A stretch of DNA of 64,000 nt, taken from positions 1 through 64,000 of the forward strand of contig CAWJBC010000001.1 in NCBI GenBank assembly GCA_963840975.1, given 5' to 3'. Both the position numbers and the translations under genes were made by a program. The notes below the pieces were generated by a model that worked only from the letters and a program-made list of their open reading frames with translations, was not told the DNA's origin and searched no databases. Positions 17,945-26,303 of this stretch are shown piece by piece. The stretch is from JAADJA01 sp963840975. GTDB lineage: Bacteria; Bacteroidota; Bacteroidia; Bacteroidales; JAADJA01. Position 1 is the first letter of the stretch. The number at the start of each line of letters is the position of its first letter.

Positions 17945-18664
17945 TTAATGACAGCAAGGCTCCCCTGGCTTCATCTCCTTCTTTACTTCTAGTTTTTCAG
18001 CCTTCGGACTTACATAAGGAATTCCAAGGCTCATTCCACGAAGGATGAAAAGAAGTCCTAGCATGACGATGAATATAGGGATCACTTTGCTTAATCTCCT
18101 TTTCAATCCCAGGCTGATCATGTTACCCATAATCGAAATGCCAAGCAGCATTGGTGTTGTCCCAATTCCGAACATCATCATAAATGCGACACCCATTACA
18201 ACATCATGGGTATTAATGGCTCCGGCTATGGCTACATAAACGAGTCCACAAGGAAGTAAGCCATTCAATAAACCTATCATAAATAATGCCCCTATAGAAT
18301 CTTTATTAAAAAGTTTCCTGAATCCAATGGTCAAACGACCGGCATACCCGCTGAAAAGATTGCTTATTTTAATTTTTTCTCTAAAAATAAAGGGAAATAA
18401 AACAGATATTATCATAATAATTCCGACGGCAATGGAAGCCCATTGTTGTAAGCCGGCAAGTTTAATACCTCTGCCAAGCATACCGAATAAACTGCCCAAA
18501 ACGCCATAAGTCAGTATTCTTCCGAAATTATACGATAAGCCGCCACTAATTTTTCTAAACCAGTTTTCCTGTGAAAGTGGCAATGCAATAGCAATCGGTC
18601 CGCACATGCCCGCGCAATGCAGACTTCCGATCAATCCTATAGTAAGGGCTGTAATTAAATCCAT
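17945..18664 (-). CDS. SafE/TauE-like sulfite exporter family membrane protein (cytochrome oxidase-linked)
   Basis: A 239-residue membrane protein of the DsbD/CcdA-like 'sulfite exporter TauE/SafE' family. It opens with TIGLIGSLHCAGMCGPIAIALPL, with conserved cysteines in the first helix, and repeats the pattern at GLLNGLLPCGLVYVAIAGA. Six or so helices are visible. The tail ends in EPCCH, a possible metal ligand set. In Bacteroidota such genes accompany ccoG/ccoH, so a role in copper handling or redox maturation of the cbb3 oxidase is inferred. It is separated from ccoH by a repeat-rich spacer. Confidence 0.82.
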   Translation of the reverse strand: MDLITALTIGLIGSLHCAGMCGPIAIALPLSQENWFRKISGGLSYNFGRILTYGVLGSLFGMLGRGIKLAGLQQWASIAVGIIMIISVLFPFIFREKIKISNLFSGYAGRLTIGFRKLFNKDSIGALFMIGLLNGLLPCGLVYVAIAGAINTHDVVMGVAFMMMFGIGTTPMLLGISIMGNMISLGLKRRLSKVIPIFIVMLGLLFILRGMSLGIPYVSPKAEKLEVKKEMKPGEPCCH

Positions 18665-18684
18665 GATAATCTGTAATAAGTTTT

Positions 18685-18887
18685 AGGGTTAAGGCTATGA
18701 CTAAGACTAAGGATAAGGATAAGACCAAGGCTAAGTGAAAACCTAACCATAACCTTTTTCCAAACCGGCCCGCCTGACCACCTGCAGGCGTGGCAGGGAT
18801 GGGCAGGCAACCTGGCCCTTGTCTCACACATACTTTTATCTATTTATACCGCAAGTTATTTTGCGATTTGCTGTTTTACTTAAACTG
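18685..18887. repeat. Direct repeat copy A with GC-rich core
   Basis: It starts with AGGGTTAAGGCT and ends with AAACTG. The core around 18765-18810 contains GGCCCGCCTGACCACCTGCA followed by GGCGTGGCAGGG. It is clearly related to 18953-19131 (shared ACCATAACC, the core, CTCACAC, CGCAAGTTATT). Confidence 0.75.
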
Positions 18888-18952
18888 TATGTCTCTTATG
18901 TAACTAAACTGAAAATGGGTAAAGGCATAGGTAAAGAAGCCGGGGTAGTCTC

Positions 18953-19131
18953 AGGGTTAAGGCTAAAGTAGGTGAAAACCTTACCATAACCTTTTCCCAA
19001 ACTGGCCCGCCTGACCACCTGCAGGCGTGGCAGGGACGGGCAGGGACGGGCAGGCATCCTGACCCTTACCTCACACTCTTTTATCCATTTATATCGCAAG
19101 TTATTCATCTTGGTACTGTTTTATTAAACTG
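18953..19131. repeat. Direct repeat copy B with GC-rich core
   Basis: Second copy of the element at 18685-18887. Its core carries a 10-base tandem duplication (CAGGGACGGG twice, about 19031-19050). The GC-rich core stands out from AT-rich flanks. A third relative without the core lies at 59876-59930 on the other strand. Confidence 0.75.
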
Positions 19132-19193
19132 AGGGACTAATTTCTAAGTACTAAATACTTTGTAATAAATACTATGTACTAAATACTGTCCTC

Positions 19194-19643
19194 TCACTGC
19201 ACCACCAACGATTCTTCCTGGTAATAACCTTTGCTCTCGCACTCGTAATCCATTTTGATGATATAGCGTCCTTTTAATAATTTATCTGTCGCAAACGATA
19301 TCATACCTGCTGTATCGGTATCAATCGCAATTGTAATATCACCTTCTTTTTCTGATGGTCTGTAAAAAGTGATGGTTCCTGTTAAATTATTCAAATTGAT
19401 TGATGAAGGAAAAGTAAAACTCAAAATACCATCATTATTTTGAACCTTAACTTTATCAGGCAGCAGGTTGGTGTGATTGATTTTATCCATTTTCTGCTGG
19501 TATTCAAGAGATTTTGGATAATAATCCTTCTCCACCAGATCAAAGTTTTGCTTAAACATAAAAAATACAAACACTATGATCATCAGCATAAAAATACTCC
19601 CTCCAACAAAAATGCCCGTTCCCCAATTCCACTTTATCTTCAT
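19194..19643 (-). CDS. ccoH: CcoH/FixH family protein
   Basis: A 149-residue protein with one N-terminal membrane anchor (residues 10-30, FVGGSIFMLMIIVFVFFMF). A periplasmic beta-rich domain of the FixH type follows, with KDYYPKSLEYQQKMDK after the helix. CcoH stabilises assembly of the cbb3 oxidase complex. It lies nine bases after ccoG in the same operon. Confidence 0.88.
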   Translation of the reverse strand: MKIKWNWGTGIFVGGSIFMLMIIVFVFFMFKQNFDLVEKDYYPKSLEYQQKMDKINHTNLLPDKVKVQNNDGILSFTFPSSINLNNLTGTITFYRPSEKEGDITIAIDTDTAGMISFATDKLLKGRYIIKMDYECESKGYYQEESLVVQ

Positions 19644-19652
19644 AATTGCTTT

Positions 19653-21074
19653 TTATTTTTTGTCGAGATAGTTCGGGCCCACAAAAGAGGCTTCATATTC
19701 TTCGATCAATTTATTTTCGGAGTATATTCCGAATTTTAACAGCGTATTTGACGAACTGAGCTGATCTTTTTGAATGGCAACCAGAAAACTACCTTTGCCC
19801 ACACTTCCTTTTTCGGCAATGATGGGATCTCCCATAGGAATAAGTTCTCCGTGCGGTTCAATCAATTTAACAGATACATTATGATGGTCTCTTGTTTTAT
19901 TTACAACCTCAACCTGGTAAATATTGCTGTAAGCATTTTCGCCGTATTCCTGGAACAACGTACCTTTCTGGCGCAGGATGGTAGTTTCGAAATCAGTCCT
20001 GAAAATAAGCAGTGATGCTACAATTAAAAGCAAAACCGACAATACGGCAGAATAGGCGATGGATCGTGGATTAAAGATAGACCTCACACCTTCCACAATT
20101 CCCTTATCAGAATCATAACGGATCAGTCCGCGTGGTTTTCCGGTTTTATCCATAATTGCATTACAGGCATCAATACATGCGGCGCAATTGATGCACTCCA
20201 ACTGGGTTCCATTCCTGATGTCAATATTGGTTGGGCACACCACCACACAACTTGAACAATCAATGCAGTCGCCTTTTTGAGTCTCTGACCTGTCTTCAAG
20301 CGGATTGTGCCTGCCCCTTGGCTCCCCTCTCTTGTAATCGTAAGCCACTACAATGGATTTGTTGTCGAGCATTACCCCTTGCAGCCTTCCGTAAGGACAG
20401 GCTATCAGGCAAACCTGTTCCCTGAAAAATGCAAAAACAAAATAGAAAACGCCTGAGAAGAGAAGAACGGCCATAAAAGTTCCGGGGTGGCTGGCAGGTC
20501 CGCCGGTTACCAATTCCAAAAGCCGGCTGGAACCAATGATGTATGCAAGAAAAGTATTGGCAATGATAAATGAAATGATAAAAAACAAGAATTGCTTGAG
20601 TGTCTTTTTCCATACTTTTTCAAAATTCCAATCCTGCCGGTTCAGCTTTTTCTGGGCGCCGTAATCGCCTTCTATCCAATATTCAATTCTTCTGAAGACG
20701 AATTCCATAAAAATGGTTTGCGGACAAACCCAACCACAAAAAAATCTTCCAAAAACTACAGTGAAAAGGATTATGAATACTGCAAGAGAAATTAATGAAA
20801 GAACGATAATATGGAAATCCTGGGGCCAAATGATGATGCCAAAAAGAATGAATTTTCTTTCGAGGATGTTAAGCAGTATAAAAGGGTCTCCTTTGTAACG
20901 GAGGTGAGGTGCAAGGAGTAAAAAGGCAAGCAAAATGGAAGCTATGATAGATCTGAAATTGAAAAGTTTGCCTTTTGGTTTCTTCGGATAAACCCAAACC
21001 CGCTTTCCATCATTGCTTACTGTTGACAACCGGTCACGAAAATGAACATTTTCTTTGGGGTTCCCGTTACTCAT
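19653..21074 (-). CDS. ccoG: Cytochrome c oxidase accessory protein CcoG
   Basis: A 473-residue polyferredoxin-like membrane protein needed for cbb3 oxidase maturation, where CcoG acts in copper reduction/handling. Several membrane helices are seen. Cys motifs are CGWVCPQ (first third), CLIACPYGR, and two [4Fe-4S] clusters at CIDCSSCVVVCPT and CINCAACIDACN. An Ig-like FixG C-terminal domain follows. It is separated from ccoP by a strong hairpin. Confidence 0.95.
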   Translation of the reverse strand: MSNGNPKENVHFRDRLSTVSNDGKRVWVYPKKPKGKLFNFRSIIASILLAFLLLAPHLRYKGDPFILLNILERKFILFGIIIWPQDFHIIVLSLISLAVFIILFTVVFGRFFCGWVCPQTIFMEFVFRRIEYWIEGDYGAQKKLNRQDWNFEKVWKKTLKQFLFFIISFIIANTFLAYIIGSSRLLELVTGGPASHPGTFMAVLLFSGVFYFVFAFFREQVCLIACPYGRLQGVMLDNKSIVVAYDYKRGEPRGRHNPLEDRSETQKGDCIDCSSCVVVCPTNIDIRNGTQLECINCAACIDACNAIMDKTGKPRGLIRYDSDKGIVEGVRSIFNPRSIAYSAVLSVLLLIVASLLIFRTDFETTILRQKGTLFQEYGENAYSNIYQVEVVNKTRDHHNVSVKLIEPHGELIPMGDPIIAEKGSVGKGSFLVAIQKDQLSSSNTLLKFGIYSENKLIEEYEASFVGPNYLDKK

Positions 21075-21112
21075 AATTTTAATAATTAATGAAAAGTCAC
21101 AATACAGCTAAG

Positions 21113-21143
21113 AATCTGGCTTTGGCGTTACCAAAGCCAGATT
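21113..21143 (-). promoter_or_regulatory. Intercistronic hairpin between ccoP and ccoG
   Basis: A perfect 13-bp stem AATCTGGCTTTGG / CCAAAGCCAGATT with a 5-base loop. On the transcribed minus strand it is not followed by a U-tract. It is more likely an mRNA-stabilising or attenuating structure than a full terminator. Confidence 0.55.
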
Positions 21144-21158
21144 TTTAAATTATGGAAT

Positions 21159-21779
21159 TCAATAAGGCCACTCCTTCAGATCACCCTGAGGCGCTTTAGG
21201 ATTGGCAGGAGCTTTGCCATGTAACGTTATGATATAACTGATAACTTCAAGGCGCTGCTTTGGAGAATATTGATCTTTATAAGCGATCATCCCTTTTTCC
21301 ATCACCCCATTGGTAATCGTATTGAACATCTCTTCAATAGTATTACCATGTATCCAGTAGTCATCCGTCATATTAGGACCTACAAGTCCACCGGCATCAA
21401 CCAAATGACATACTGCACAAACCTTATCAAATATAACTTTACCATTTGCCACCGATGTTGCATCGGTCAAAACTTTCATTTCAAAAGTCTCTGATTGTGA
21501 CGGCACTGGAACCAGGCTGGCTGCCTTGGCCATAGATTCGTTGTATTCCGACATTTGAACCAGGTCATCAGCCTGGAATACAAACAACCTAACCAAATAC
21601 ACTATTGCAAATACAATACTTAGGTAAAACAGCCACTTCCACCAGGGCGGAAGATCGTTATCCAATTCCCTGATGCCATCATATTCATGGTCGCTGATAA
21701 GCCTGTCGTTGGTCAGGGTATCAATTTCGTATTCCTGGTCAATTTTATTTTGAACTTGTTTTTCTTCAGTGTTGCTCAT
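21159..21779 (-). CDS. ccoP: cbb3-type cytochrome c oxidase subunit CcoP
   Basis: A 206-residue membrane-anchored cytochrome c subunit of the cbb3 oxidase. It has the CcoP N-terminal motif EYDGIRELDNDLPPWW, one membrane helix (about residues 49-68) and a single c-heme site CAVCH near residue 120, with a distal Met in the C-terminal part. Classical proteobacterial CcoP has two hemes; here only one CxxCH is present. It passes electrons from donors to the CcoNO core. Confidence 0.92.
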   Translation of the reverse strand: MSNTEEKQVQNKIDQEYEIDTLTNDRLISDHEYDGIRELDNDLPPWWKWLFYLSIVFAIVYLVRLFVFQADDLVQMSEYNESMAKAASLVPVPSQSETFEMKVLTDATSVANGKVIFDKVCAVCHLVDAGGLVGPNMTDDYWIHGNTIEEMFNTITNGVMEKGMIAYKDQYSPKQRLEVISYIITLHGKAPANPKAPQGDLKEWPY

Positions 21780-21796
21780 AATTTCCTGATTATTTA

Positions 21797-21985
21797 TTAA
21801 TTGATAAGGTTATGATCATTTTCATTAAGGGGCATTCTCTTGTATTCTTCCACTTCTTCCTTTTTCATCCTTAATACCCCAATAACGATAATAATGAATA
21901 ACAAAATAAAAAATACAGTTAGAACGGAGGATAATTCATCCAGCCAACTAACATTCTCCAGAATTCTTGCTAATATTTTAGACAT
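21797..21985 (-). CDS. ccoQ: CcoQ-like cbb3 oxidase small subunit
   Basis: A 62-residue single-helix protein (hydrophobic residues about 20-40, VLTVFFILLFIIIVIGVLRM) followed by a charged tail with EEVEEYKRMPLNE. Size, topology and location between ccoNO and ccoP identify it as CcoQ/FixQ, which stabilises the complex. The gap to ccoNO is five bases. Confidence 0.82.
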   Translation of the reverse strand: MSKILARILENVSWLDELSSVLTVFFILLFIIIVIGVLRMKKEEVEEYKRMPLNENDHNLIN

Positions 21986-21990
21986 ACCGG

Positions 21991-24126
21991 TTATTTATTT
22001 ATTGCTTGTGTATCGTTTGAAATATCTGTTCCAAGCCTTTGCATATAAGCAATCAAAGCGATAATTTCTTTCTGATCTGTAACATCAATCCCGGCATTTC
22101 GCAAACCACCGGCAATTTGTGCAGCCTGAGCATTCAAATCTTCAATGGCTTTAAGGTCATAACCCTCGGGGTACGGAACGCCAAGTGTCTGCATTGCCCT
22201 TATTTTCTTTGGCGTTGATTCAACATCCAGATTCTGAGTTGCAAGCCAGGGATAAGGCGGCATAATGGATTGAATATTCGTCTTCTGCGGATTAACAAAA
22301 TGTTCGTAATGCCATGAATCAGGTTTGTAAATCTTACCTGACTTTACACCTTCACGTGCCAAATCCGGTCCCGTTCGTCTTGAACCCCACTGGAACGGAT
22401 GATCATAAACATTTTCACCTGCTTTTGAATATTCACCATAACGTTCAACTTCGGAACGGAAAGGTCGGATCATTTGGGAATGACAATTGTAACATCCTTC
22501 GCGGAGATAAATATCTCTACCCTGCAATTCAAGCGGAGTGTATGGTTTAACGCTTGAAATAGTTGGTATGTTTGACTTTATCAGGAACATAGGTATAAAT
22601 TCAACAATACCACCAATCATAATAGCAATAAGGGCATAAATTGTAAACAATACCGGTTTTGATTCGATGGTTCTGTGCCAGCCTTCCTTTACCGCTTTCT
22701 TTTCAATCGCAATGGCTTCATCTTCTTCAAAGCGTGCAAATTTACCTGACTGTGCCGTTTTGATCAGGTTGATGACCATGAGTGCAGCGCCTGTTAAATA
22801 AAGGATGCCACCTACCGCTCTGAACATGTGCATGGGTCTGATCTGTAAATAAGTATCAAGGAAGTTGGGATATTTCAAATACCCTTCAGCGGTAAACTCT
22901 TTCCACATCAATGCCTGAGTGAATCCTGCAAAATAAAGCGGAACTGCGAAAAACAGCATACCCAGGGTTGCAAGCCAGAAATGCGTATTTGCCAGCGATT
23001 TTGAGTACAATTTTACTTTGTAGAAACGAGGATATAGCCAATACAGCATTCCAAAAAGCATCATTCCATTCCAGCCAAGCGTCCCGATATGAACATGTGC
23101 TATGGTCCAGTCAGTAAAATGGCTGATGGCATTCACACTTTTCAATGAAAGCAAAGGACCTTCAAATGTTGACATACCATAAGCCGTTACACCCACAACA
23201 AACATTTTCAATACCGGATCTTCACGGACTTTATCCCAGGCGCCTCTCAGGGTAAGTAAACCATTGATCATACCACCCCATGAAGGAGCAATAAGCGCAA
23301 TTGAAAACACAACACCTAATGCCTGCGCCCAGTCAGGGATTGAGGAATATAAAAGGTGGTGCGGTCCTGCCCAGATATAAAGGAAGATCAGAGACCAAAA
23401 GTGAATAATTGAGAGTTTATATGAATAAACCGGACGGTTAGCTGCTTTGGGGATAAAATAATACATTAAACCCAAAACTGGAGTAGTAAGAAAAAATGCA
23501 ACTGCATTATGGCCATACCACCACTGAACCAGTGCGTCCTGAACTCCAGCATACAAAGGATAACTTTTAAGCAACGAGACCGGCAATTCAAATGAATTTA
23601 CAATGTGCAGCACAGCTACGGTTACAAAAGTGGCGATGTAAAACCATATTGCCACATAAATGTGTCTTGTTCTGCGCTTTATCATGGTTCCGATAAGATT
23701 CCAGCCGAAAATTACCCATACAACGGCTATCAGTATATCTATGGGCCATTCCAATTCAGCATATTCCTTTCCGGTTGTATAACCTGCCAGCAAAGTAAGT
23801 GCTGCCAGAACAATAATGAGCTGCCAACCCCAGAAATTCAGAAAACTCAGGGTTTTATTAAACATTGGTGTTTTCAGCAGACGCGGTGTTGAATAATAAA
23901 TTGCTGCAAAAATGCCATTGCCAACAAAGGCAAAAATAGCTGCATTGGTATGCAGAGGTCTCAATCTGCCAAAGGTGATGTATTGCAAGTTCATACTCAG
24001 TGCAGGAAAAATAAGCTCAAGTGCAGCTATCAATCCTACCAGAAAAGCAACAACTCCCCATAGAATGGTTGCATTAGCGAAGTATTTCGCAATTTTGTTG
24101 TCATAAGTAAATTTTTCAATTGCCAT
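21991..24126 (-). CDS. ccoNO: Fused cbb3 oxidase subunits CcoN-CcoO
   Basis: A 711-residue fusion. Residues 1-~470 form CcoN, the 12-helix heme-copper core that reduces O2, with histidine-bearing helices such as WYGHNAVAFFLTTP, GPHHLLYSS and AHVHIGTLGWNG. The remainder is CcoO, a membrane-anchored cytochrome c with CYNCHSQMIRP near residue 545 and a Met ligand downstream (QSIMPPYPWL). The N-O fusion is the usual form in Bacteroidota. It begins four bases after ccoS and leads the structural operon. Confidence 0.95.
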   Translation of the reverse strand: MAIEKFTYDNKIAKYFANATILWGVVAFLVGLIAALELIFPALSMNLQYITFGRLRPLHTNAAIFAFVGNGIFAAIYYSTPRLLKTPMFNKTLSFLNFWGWQLIIVLAALTLLAGYTTGKEYAELEWPIDILIAVVWVIFGWNLIGTMIKRRTRHIYVAIWFYIATFVTVAVLHIVNSFELPVSLLKSYPLYAGVQDALVQWWYGHNAVAFFLTTPVLGLMYYFIPKAANRPVYSYKLSIIHFWSLIFLYIWAGPHHLLYSSIPDWAQALGVVFSIALIAPSWGGMINGLLTLRGAWDKVREDPVLKMFVVGVTAYGMSTFEGPLLSLKSVNAISHFTDWTIAHVHIGTLGWNGMMLFGMLYWLYPRFYKVKLYSKSLANTHFWLATLGMLFFAVPLYFAGFTQALMWKEFTAEGYLKYPNFLDTYLQIRPMHMFRAVGGILYLTGAALMVINLIKTAQSGKFARFEEDEAIAIEKKAVKEGWHRTIESKPVLFTIYALIAIMIGGIVEFIPMFLIKSNIPTISSVKPYTPLELQGRDIYLREGCYNCHSQMIRPFRSEVERYGEYSKAGENVYDHPFQWGSRRTGPDLAREGVKSGKIYKPDSWHYEHFVNPQKTNIQSIMPPYPWLATQNLDVESTPKKIRAMQTLGVPYPEGYDLKAIEDLNAQAAQIAGGLRNAGIDVTDQKEIIALIAYMQRLGTDISNDTQAINK

Positions 24127-24130
24127 AAAT

Positions 24131-24364
24131 TCAGGATTTATTTTTATTGGATTTTTCCATTTCGTTGCTTTTATTATTTACCGGGAGATCGGCAGGATGT
24201 TCATCTTTTAATTTGCTGTCATTCTTATAGTCATCAAACAGTATGCGAACACTTGGGGTGTAGTCGTCATCGTATTGACCGGATTTTACAGCCCAAATGA
24301 ATGCGATTAGAAAACCACCCGCTACCAGCACACCCACACCTATTAAAAAATATATAACAGACAT
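24131..24364 (-). CDS. ccoS: cbb3-type cytochrome oxidase assembly protein CcoS
   Basis: A 77-residue protein with one N-terminal helix (VIYFLIGVGVLVAGGFLIAF, residues 3-22) and the CcoS motif FIWAVKSGQYDD. CcoS is needed for heme/cofactor insertion into cbb3 oxidase. It is the first gene of the cluster. The copper pump CcoI that often neighbours it is not in this window. Confidence 0.9.
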   Translation of the reverse strand: MSVIYFLIGVGVLVAGGFLIAFIWAVKSGQYDDDYTPSVRILFDDYKNDSKLKDEHPADLPVNNKSNEMEKSNKNKS

Positions 24365-24389
24365 TATATCCTATTTAGGTATTTCGATA

Positions 24390-24420
24390 CAAAAATAAAT
24401 TTAATTGGAAAATTAACAAA
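24390..24420 (-). promoter_or_regulatory. Full Bacteroidota promoter of the cbb3 operon
   Basis: On the minus strand, TTTG (24417-24420), 19 bases, then TATTTTTG (24390-24397). This is an exact fit to TTTG-N19-TAnnTTTG, and it ends 26 bases before the ccoS ATG. Confidence 0.75.
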
Positions 24421-24423
24421 TTT

Positions 24424-24443
24424 TTAACAAATGAATTTGTTAA
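24424..24443. promoter_or_regulatory. Palindromic operator candidate upstream of the cbb3 promoter
   Basis: TTAACAAATGAATTTGTTAA has two perfect 9-bp arms around a 2-base centre, immediately upstream of the -33 box (centre near -50 from the predicted start). The size, symmetry and position suit a Crp/Fnr-family dimer, which would make the oxidase respond to oxygen or redox state. The regulator is inferred. Confidence 0.55.
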
Positions 24444-24485
24444 CAAAAATACATTGGTAGTGTTACAGGAAATTCTGCTCTGTTT

Positions 24486-26117
24486 CTACTGAGGAACGTA
24501 GGAATGCAGAAGATAGTTGATAATTATAAATTCATTTTTATCTGAGTTATCCACTTCATCATCAAAATTAAAATCGCCGGACAAATAATTTGATTCACCT
24601 GCTTCAATCTTCCAAATTGCGGTTTTATCAACTGCATTGATTTCGCCATTTGCATCACCATCACCTGCAATCATTCCCCAAACGCCATTGGTTAACTGTT
24701 TTTGCCCAAAATTATAGGCTTTGTCGGCGGATGTGGAAAAATCATAGGCATAGATATTGCCTTCCAGATTAAGAGGGTAAGCACTCATAACACCAAGATG
24801 ATTCCTATGCCACACCACAACAAATAATTGATGAACGATTGAATTTGGGGATTGAAGATTGGTAATGCCGTCCATGCCCTTTATAGAACCATCATTCAGC
24901 AAAAATCCGGATTGCTGCTCAACCACTGTCCCTGAAAAAGCTGAAGTCGCATCGGGAGCATCACGCAGTTCCACCAAAATCCAATCAACAATATCCGGAA
25001 CGGGAATGGCAGGTATTGAAGGGCTACCTAAGTAATTCCAGGGTGGCAGGCTATAAGGATTAATAAGTGGAAGATTATAATTAATTCCCGTTTGCATATC
25101 CACACCTGCAAAAGGACCTTCGAGGAATACCTTTAACGAAATCTCATAGTATGCAGGCTGTGTATTGGTTTGAATAGCAAACTTACTGATAATCGGCAGA
25201 TGATCCGACATATTGTAAATAGCCTGGATCACCGAATCAGGGACAGATGTATTAATTGGTGTATCTGTAAGGGCTTTATTCAGGTGCTGTCCATCGTTGC
25301 CAACTGCAATATACGAATTGCCGATGTAACTAATTTTGTTTGAGCCAGAAAGCAAATCATTTGAAAAAAGCATAAAATCAAATCTATCGTCCAGTCCACC
25401 GGTAGCTCCGCCACCAAATGATGCGGTACGGGGGCTTTGTGTATGGATTGAAGCAAAGGTCTGATTGTCGCTCCAGTTACCCGAAGGTAGTACATCAGTA
25501 AGGGGATAGATTCCCTGATTAATCAAAGCACTATAAGCGGGTTCAGAAGAAGCATTGTAAAAATTCAAATCTCCTCCAAAAATTATGTTTTCGATATTTG
25601 GATTGCTGTTGACGTGGCTTTTGAAATGCATAACTTCAGCCAACCGTTGCTGGGCATAAGTAGAACCTTCACTGGCTTTTAAATGAGCAACATAAAGATA
25701 AAAGAAAATGGTATCACTAAAGGGTTCCTGCAAATTATAATAAAGAACATACTCATTGATAACCCGTAATGCGGTTCCGATGGTATCCTGAGAATAAAGG
25801 GTAAATCTATTGCTGTTGTAAAATAGTCCATTATCAGTATCGGGCCCATCGGTGAAAGCCGCTTTTTGATACTTGGTTTCGCCATAAACATTTAATCCTT
25901 GTTGCAGTAACGTATTAGCTCCGGCATCAGAAATCAATTCGGTGACCACGACAAAGTCAGGTTTGATATATTGATTAATCGTCCTGAAATACTGAACCCG
26001 CGTACCCGTACTTCCCGGATAGTTTAAGACATTATAATACATAACCGTGACAGTGTCGCTTTGCGAAAATCCGATGAGTTGCAACAGCAGTGCAAGTAAT
26101 AGAAGTAAACGATACAT
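24486..26117 (-). CDS. Secreted endonuclease/exonuclease/phosphatase-fold protein with dockerin-like C-terminus
   Basis: A 543-residue exported protein. The signal peptide (residues 1-19) is followed by an EEP-fold domain: VMYYNVLNYPG, DFVVVTELIS (metal-binding Glu), FGGDLNFYNASSEPAY and the final MSDHLPIISKF (catalytic Asp-His). A middle beta-rich segment follows (about 320-480). The last ~55 residues contain two Ca-loop-like motifs, GDANGEINAVDKTAIW and GDFNFDDEVDNSDKNEF, resembling a dockerin pair. It probably cleaves a phosphodiester or phosphoester outside the cell. The substrate is unknown. A TACATTTG box lies at 26140-26147. Confidence 0.8.
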   Translation of the reverse strand: MYRLLLLLALLLQLIGFSQSDTVTVMYYNVLNYPGSTGTRVQYFRTINQYIKPDFVVVTELISDAGANTLLQQGLNVYGETKYQKAAFTDGPDTDNGLFYNSNRFTLYSQDTIGTALRVINEYVLYYNLQEPFSDTIFFYLYVAHLKASEGSTYAQQRLAEVMHFKSHVNSNPNIENIIFGGDLNFYNASSEPAYSALINQGIYPLTDVLPSGNWSDNQTFASIHTQSPRTASFGGGATGGLDDRFDFMLFSNDLLSGSNKISYIGNSYIAVGNDGQHLNKALTDTPINTSVPDSVIQAIYNMSDHLPIISKFAIQTNTQPAYYEISLKVFLEGPFAGVDMQTGINYNLPLINPYSLPPWNYLGSPSIPAIPVPDIVDWILVELRDAPDATSAFSGTVVEQQSGFLLNDGSIKGMDGITNLQSPNSIVHQLFVVVWHRNHLGVMSAYPLNLEGNIYAYDFSTSADKAYNFGQKQLTNGVWGMIAGDGDANGEINAVDKTAIWKIEAGESNYLSGDFNFDDEVDNSDKNEFIIINYLLHSYVPQ

Positions 26118-26139
26118 ACTTTCGACCTGAATGAGGACG

Positions 26140-26147
26140 CAAATGTA
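26140..26147 (-). promoter_or_regulatory. Candidate -7 box (TACATTTG) for the EEP-fold gene
   Basis: Minus-strand match to TAnnTTTG, 22 bases before the start codon. No -33 element is clear. Confidence 0.35.
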
Positions 26148-26271
26148 GGGTAAAGGTTAATAACAATATCTAAATACGTTACTATTTTTTCAAACAGGTT
26201 TGTTAATAACCTGAACGGAAAGAGGATTTATTTGAGGAAAGAGTCTATTTCAAAAAATTTGGCAATATTCC

Positions 26272-26298
26272 AAAAAAAATCCTGCTGCAGCAGGATTT
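26272..26298 (-). terminator. Rho-independent terminator of the DUF349 gene
   Basis: A palindrome AAATCCTGCTG/CAGCAGGATTT (26277-26298) lies five bases after the DUF349 stop. On the minus strand it is followed by a run of eight T. Classic terminator. Confidence 0.85.
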
Positions 26299-26303
26299 GG
26301 TAT

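Larger units (their letters stand above)
18665..19193. other. 529-base spacer with degenerate and direct repeats
   Basis: No gene is seen. The spacer is filled by degenerate (C/A)TAAGGATAAG runs near 18690-18735 and by two diverged copies of a long direct repeat with a GC-rich core, listed separately. Confidence 0.6.
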
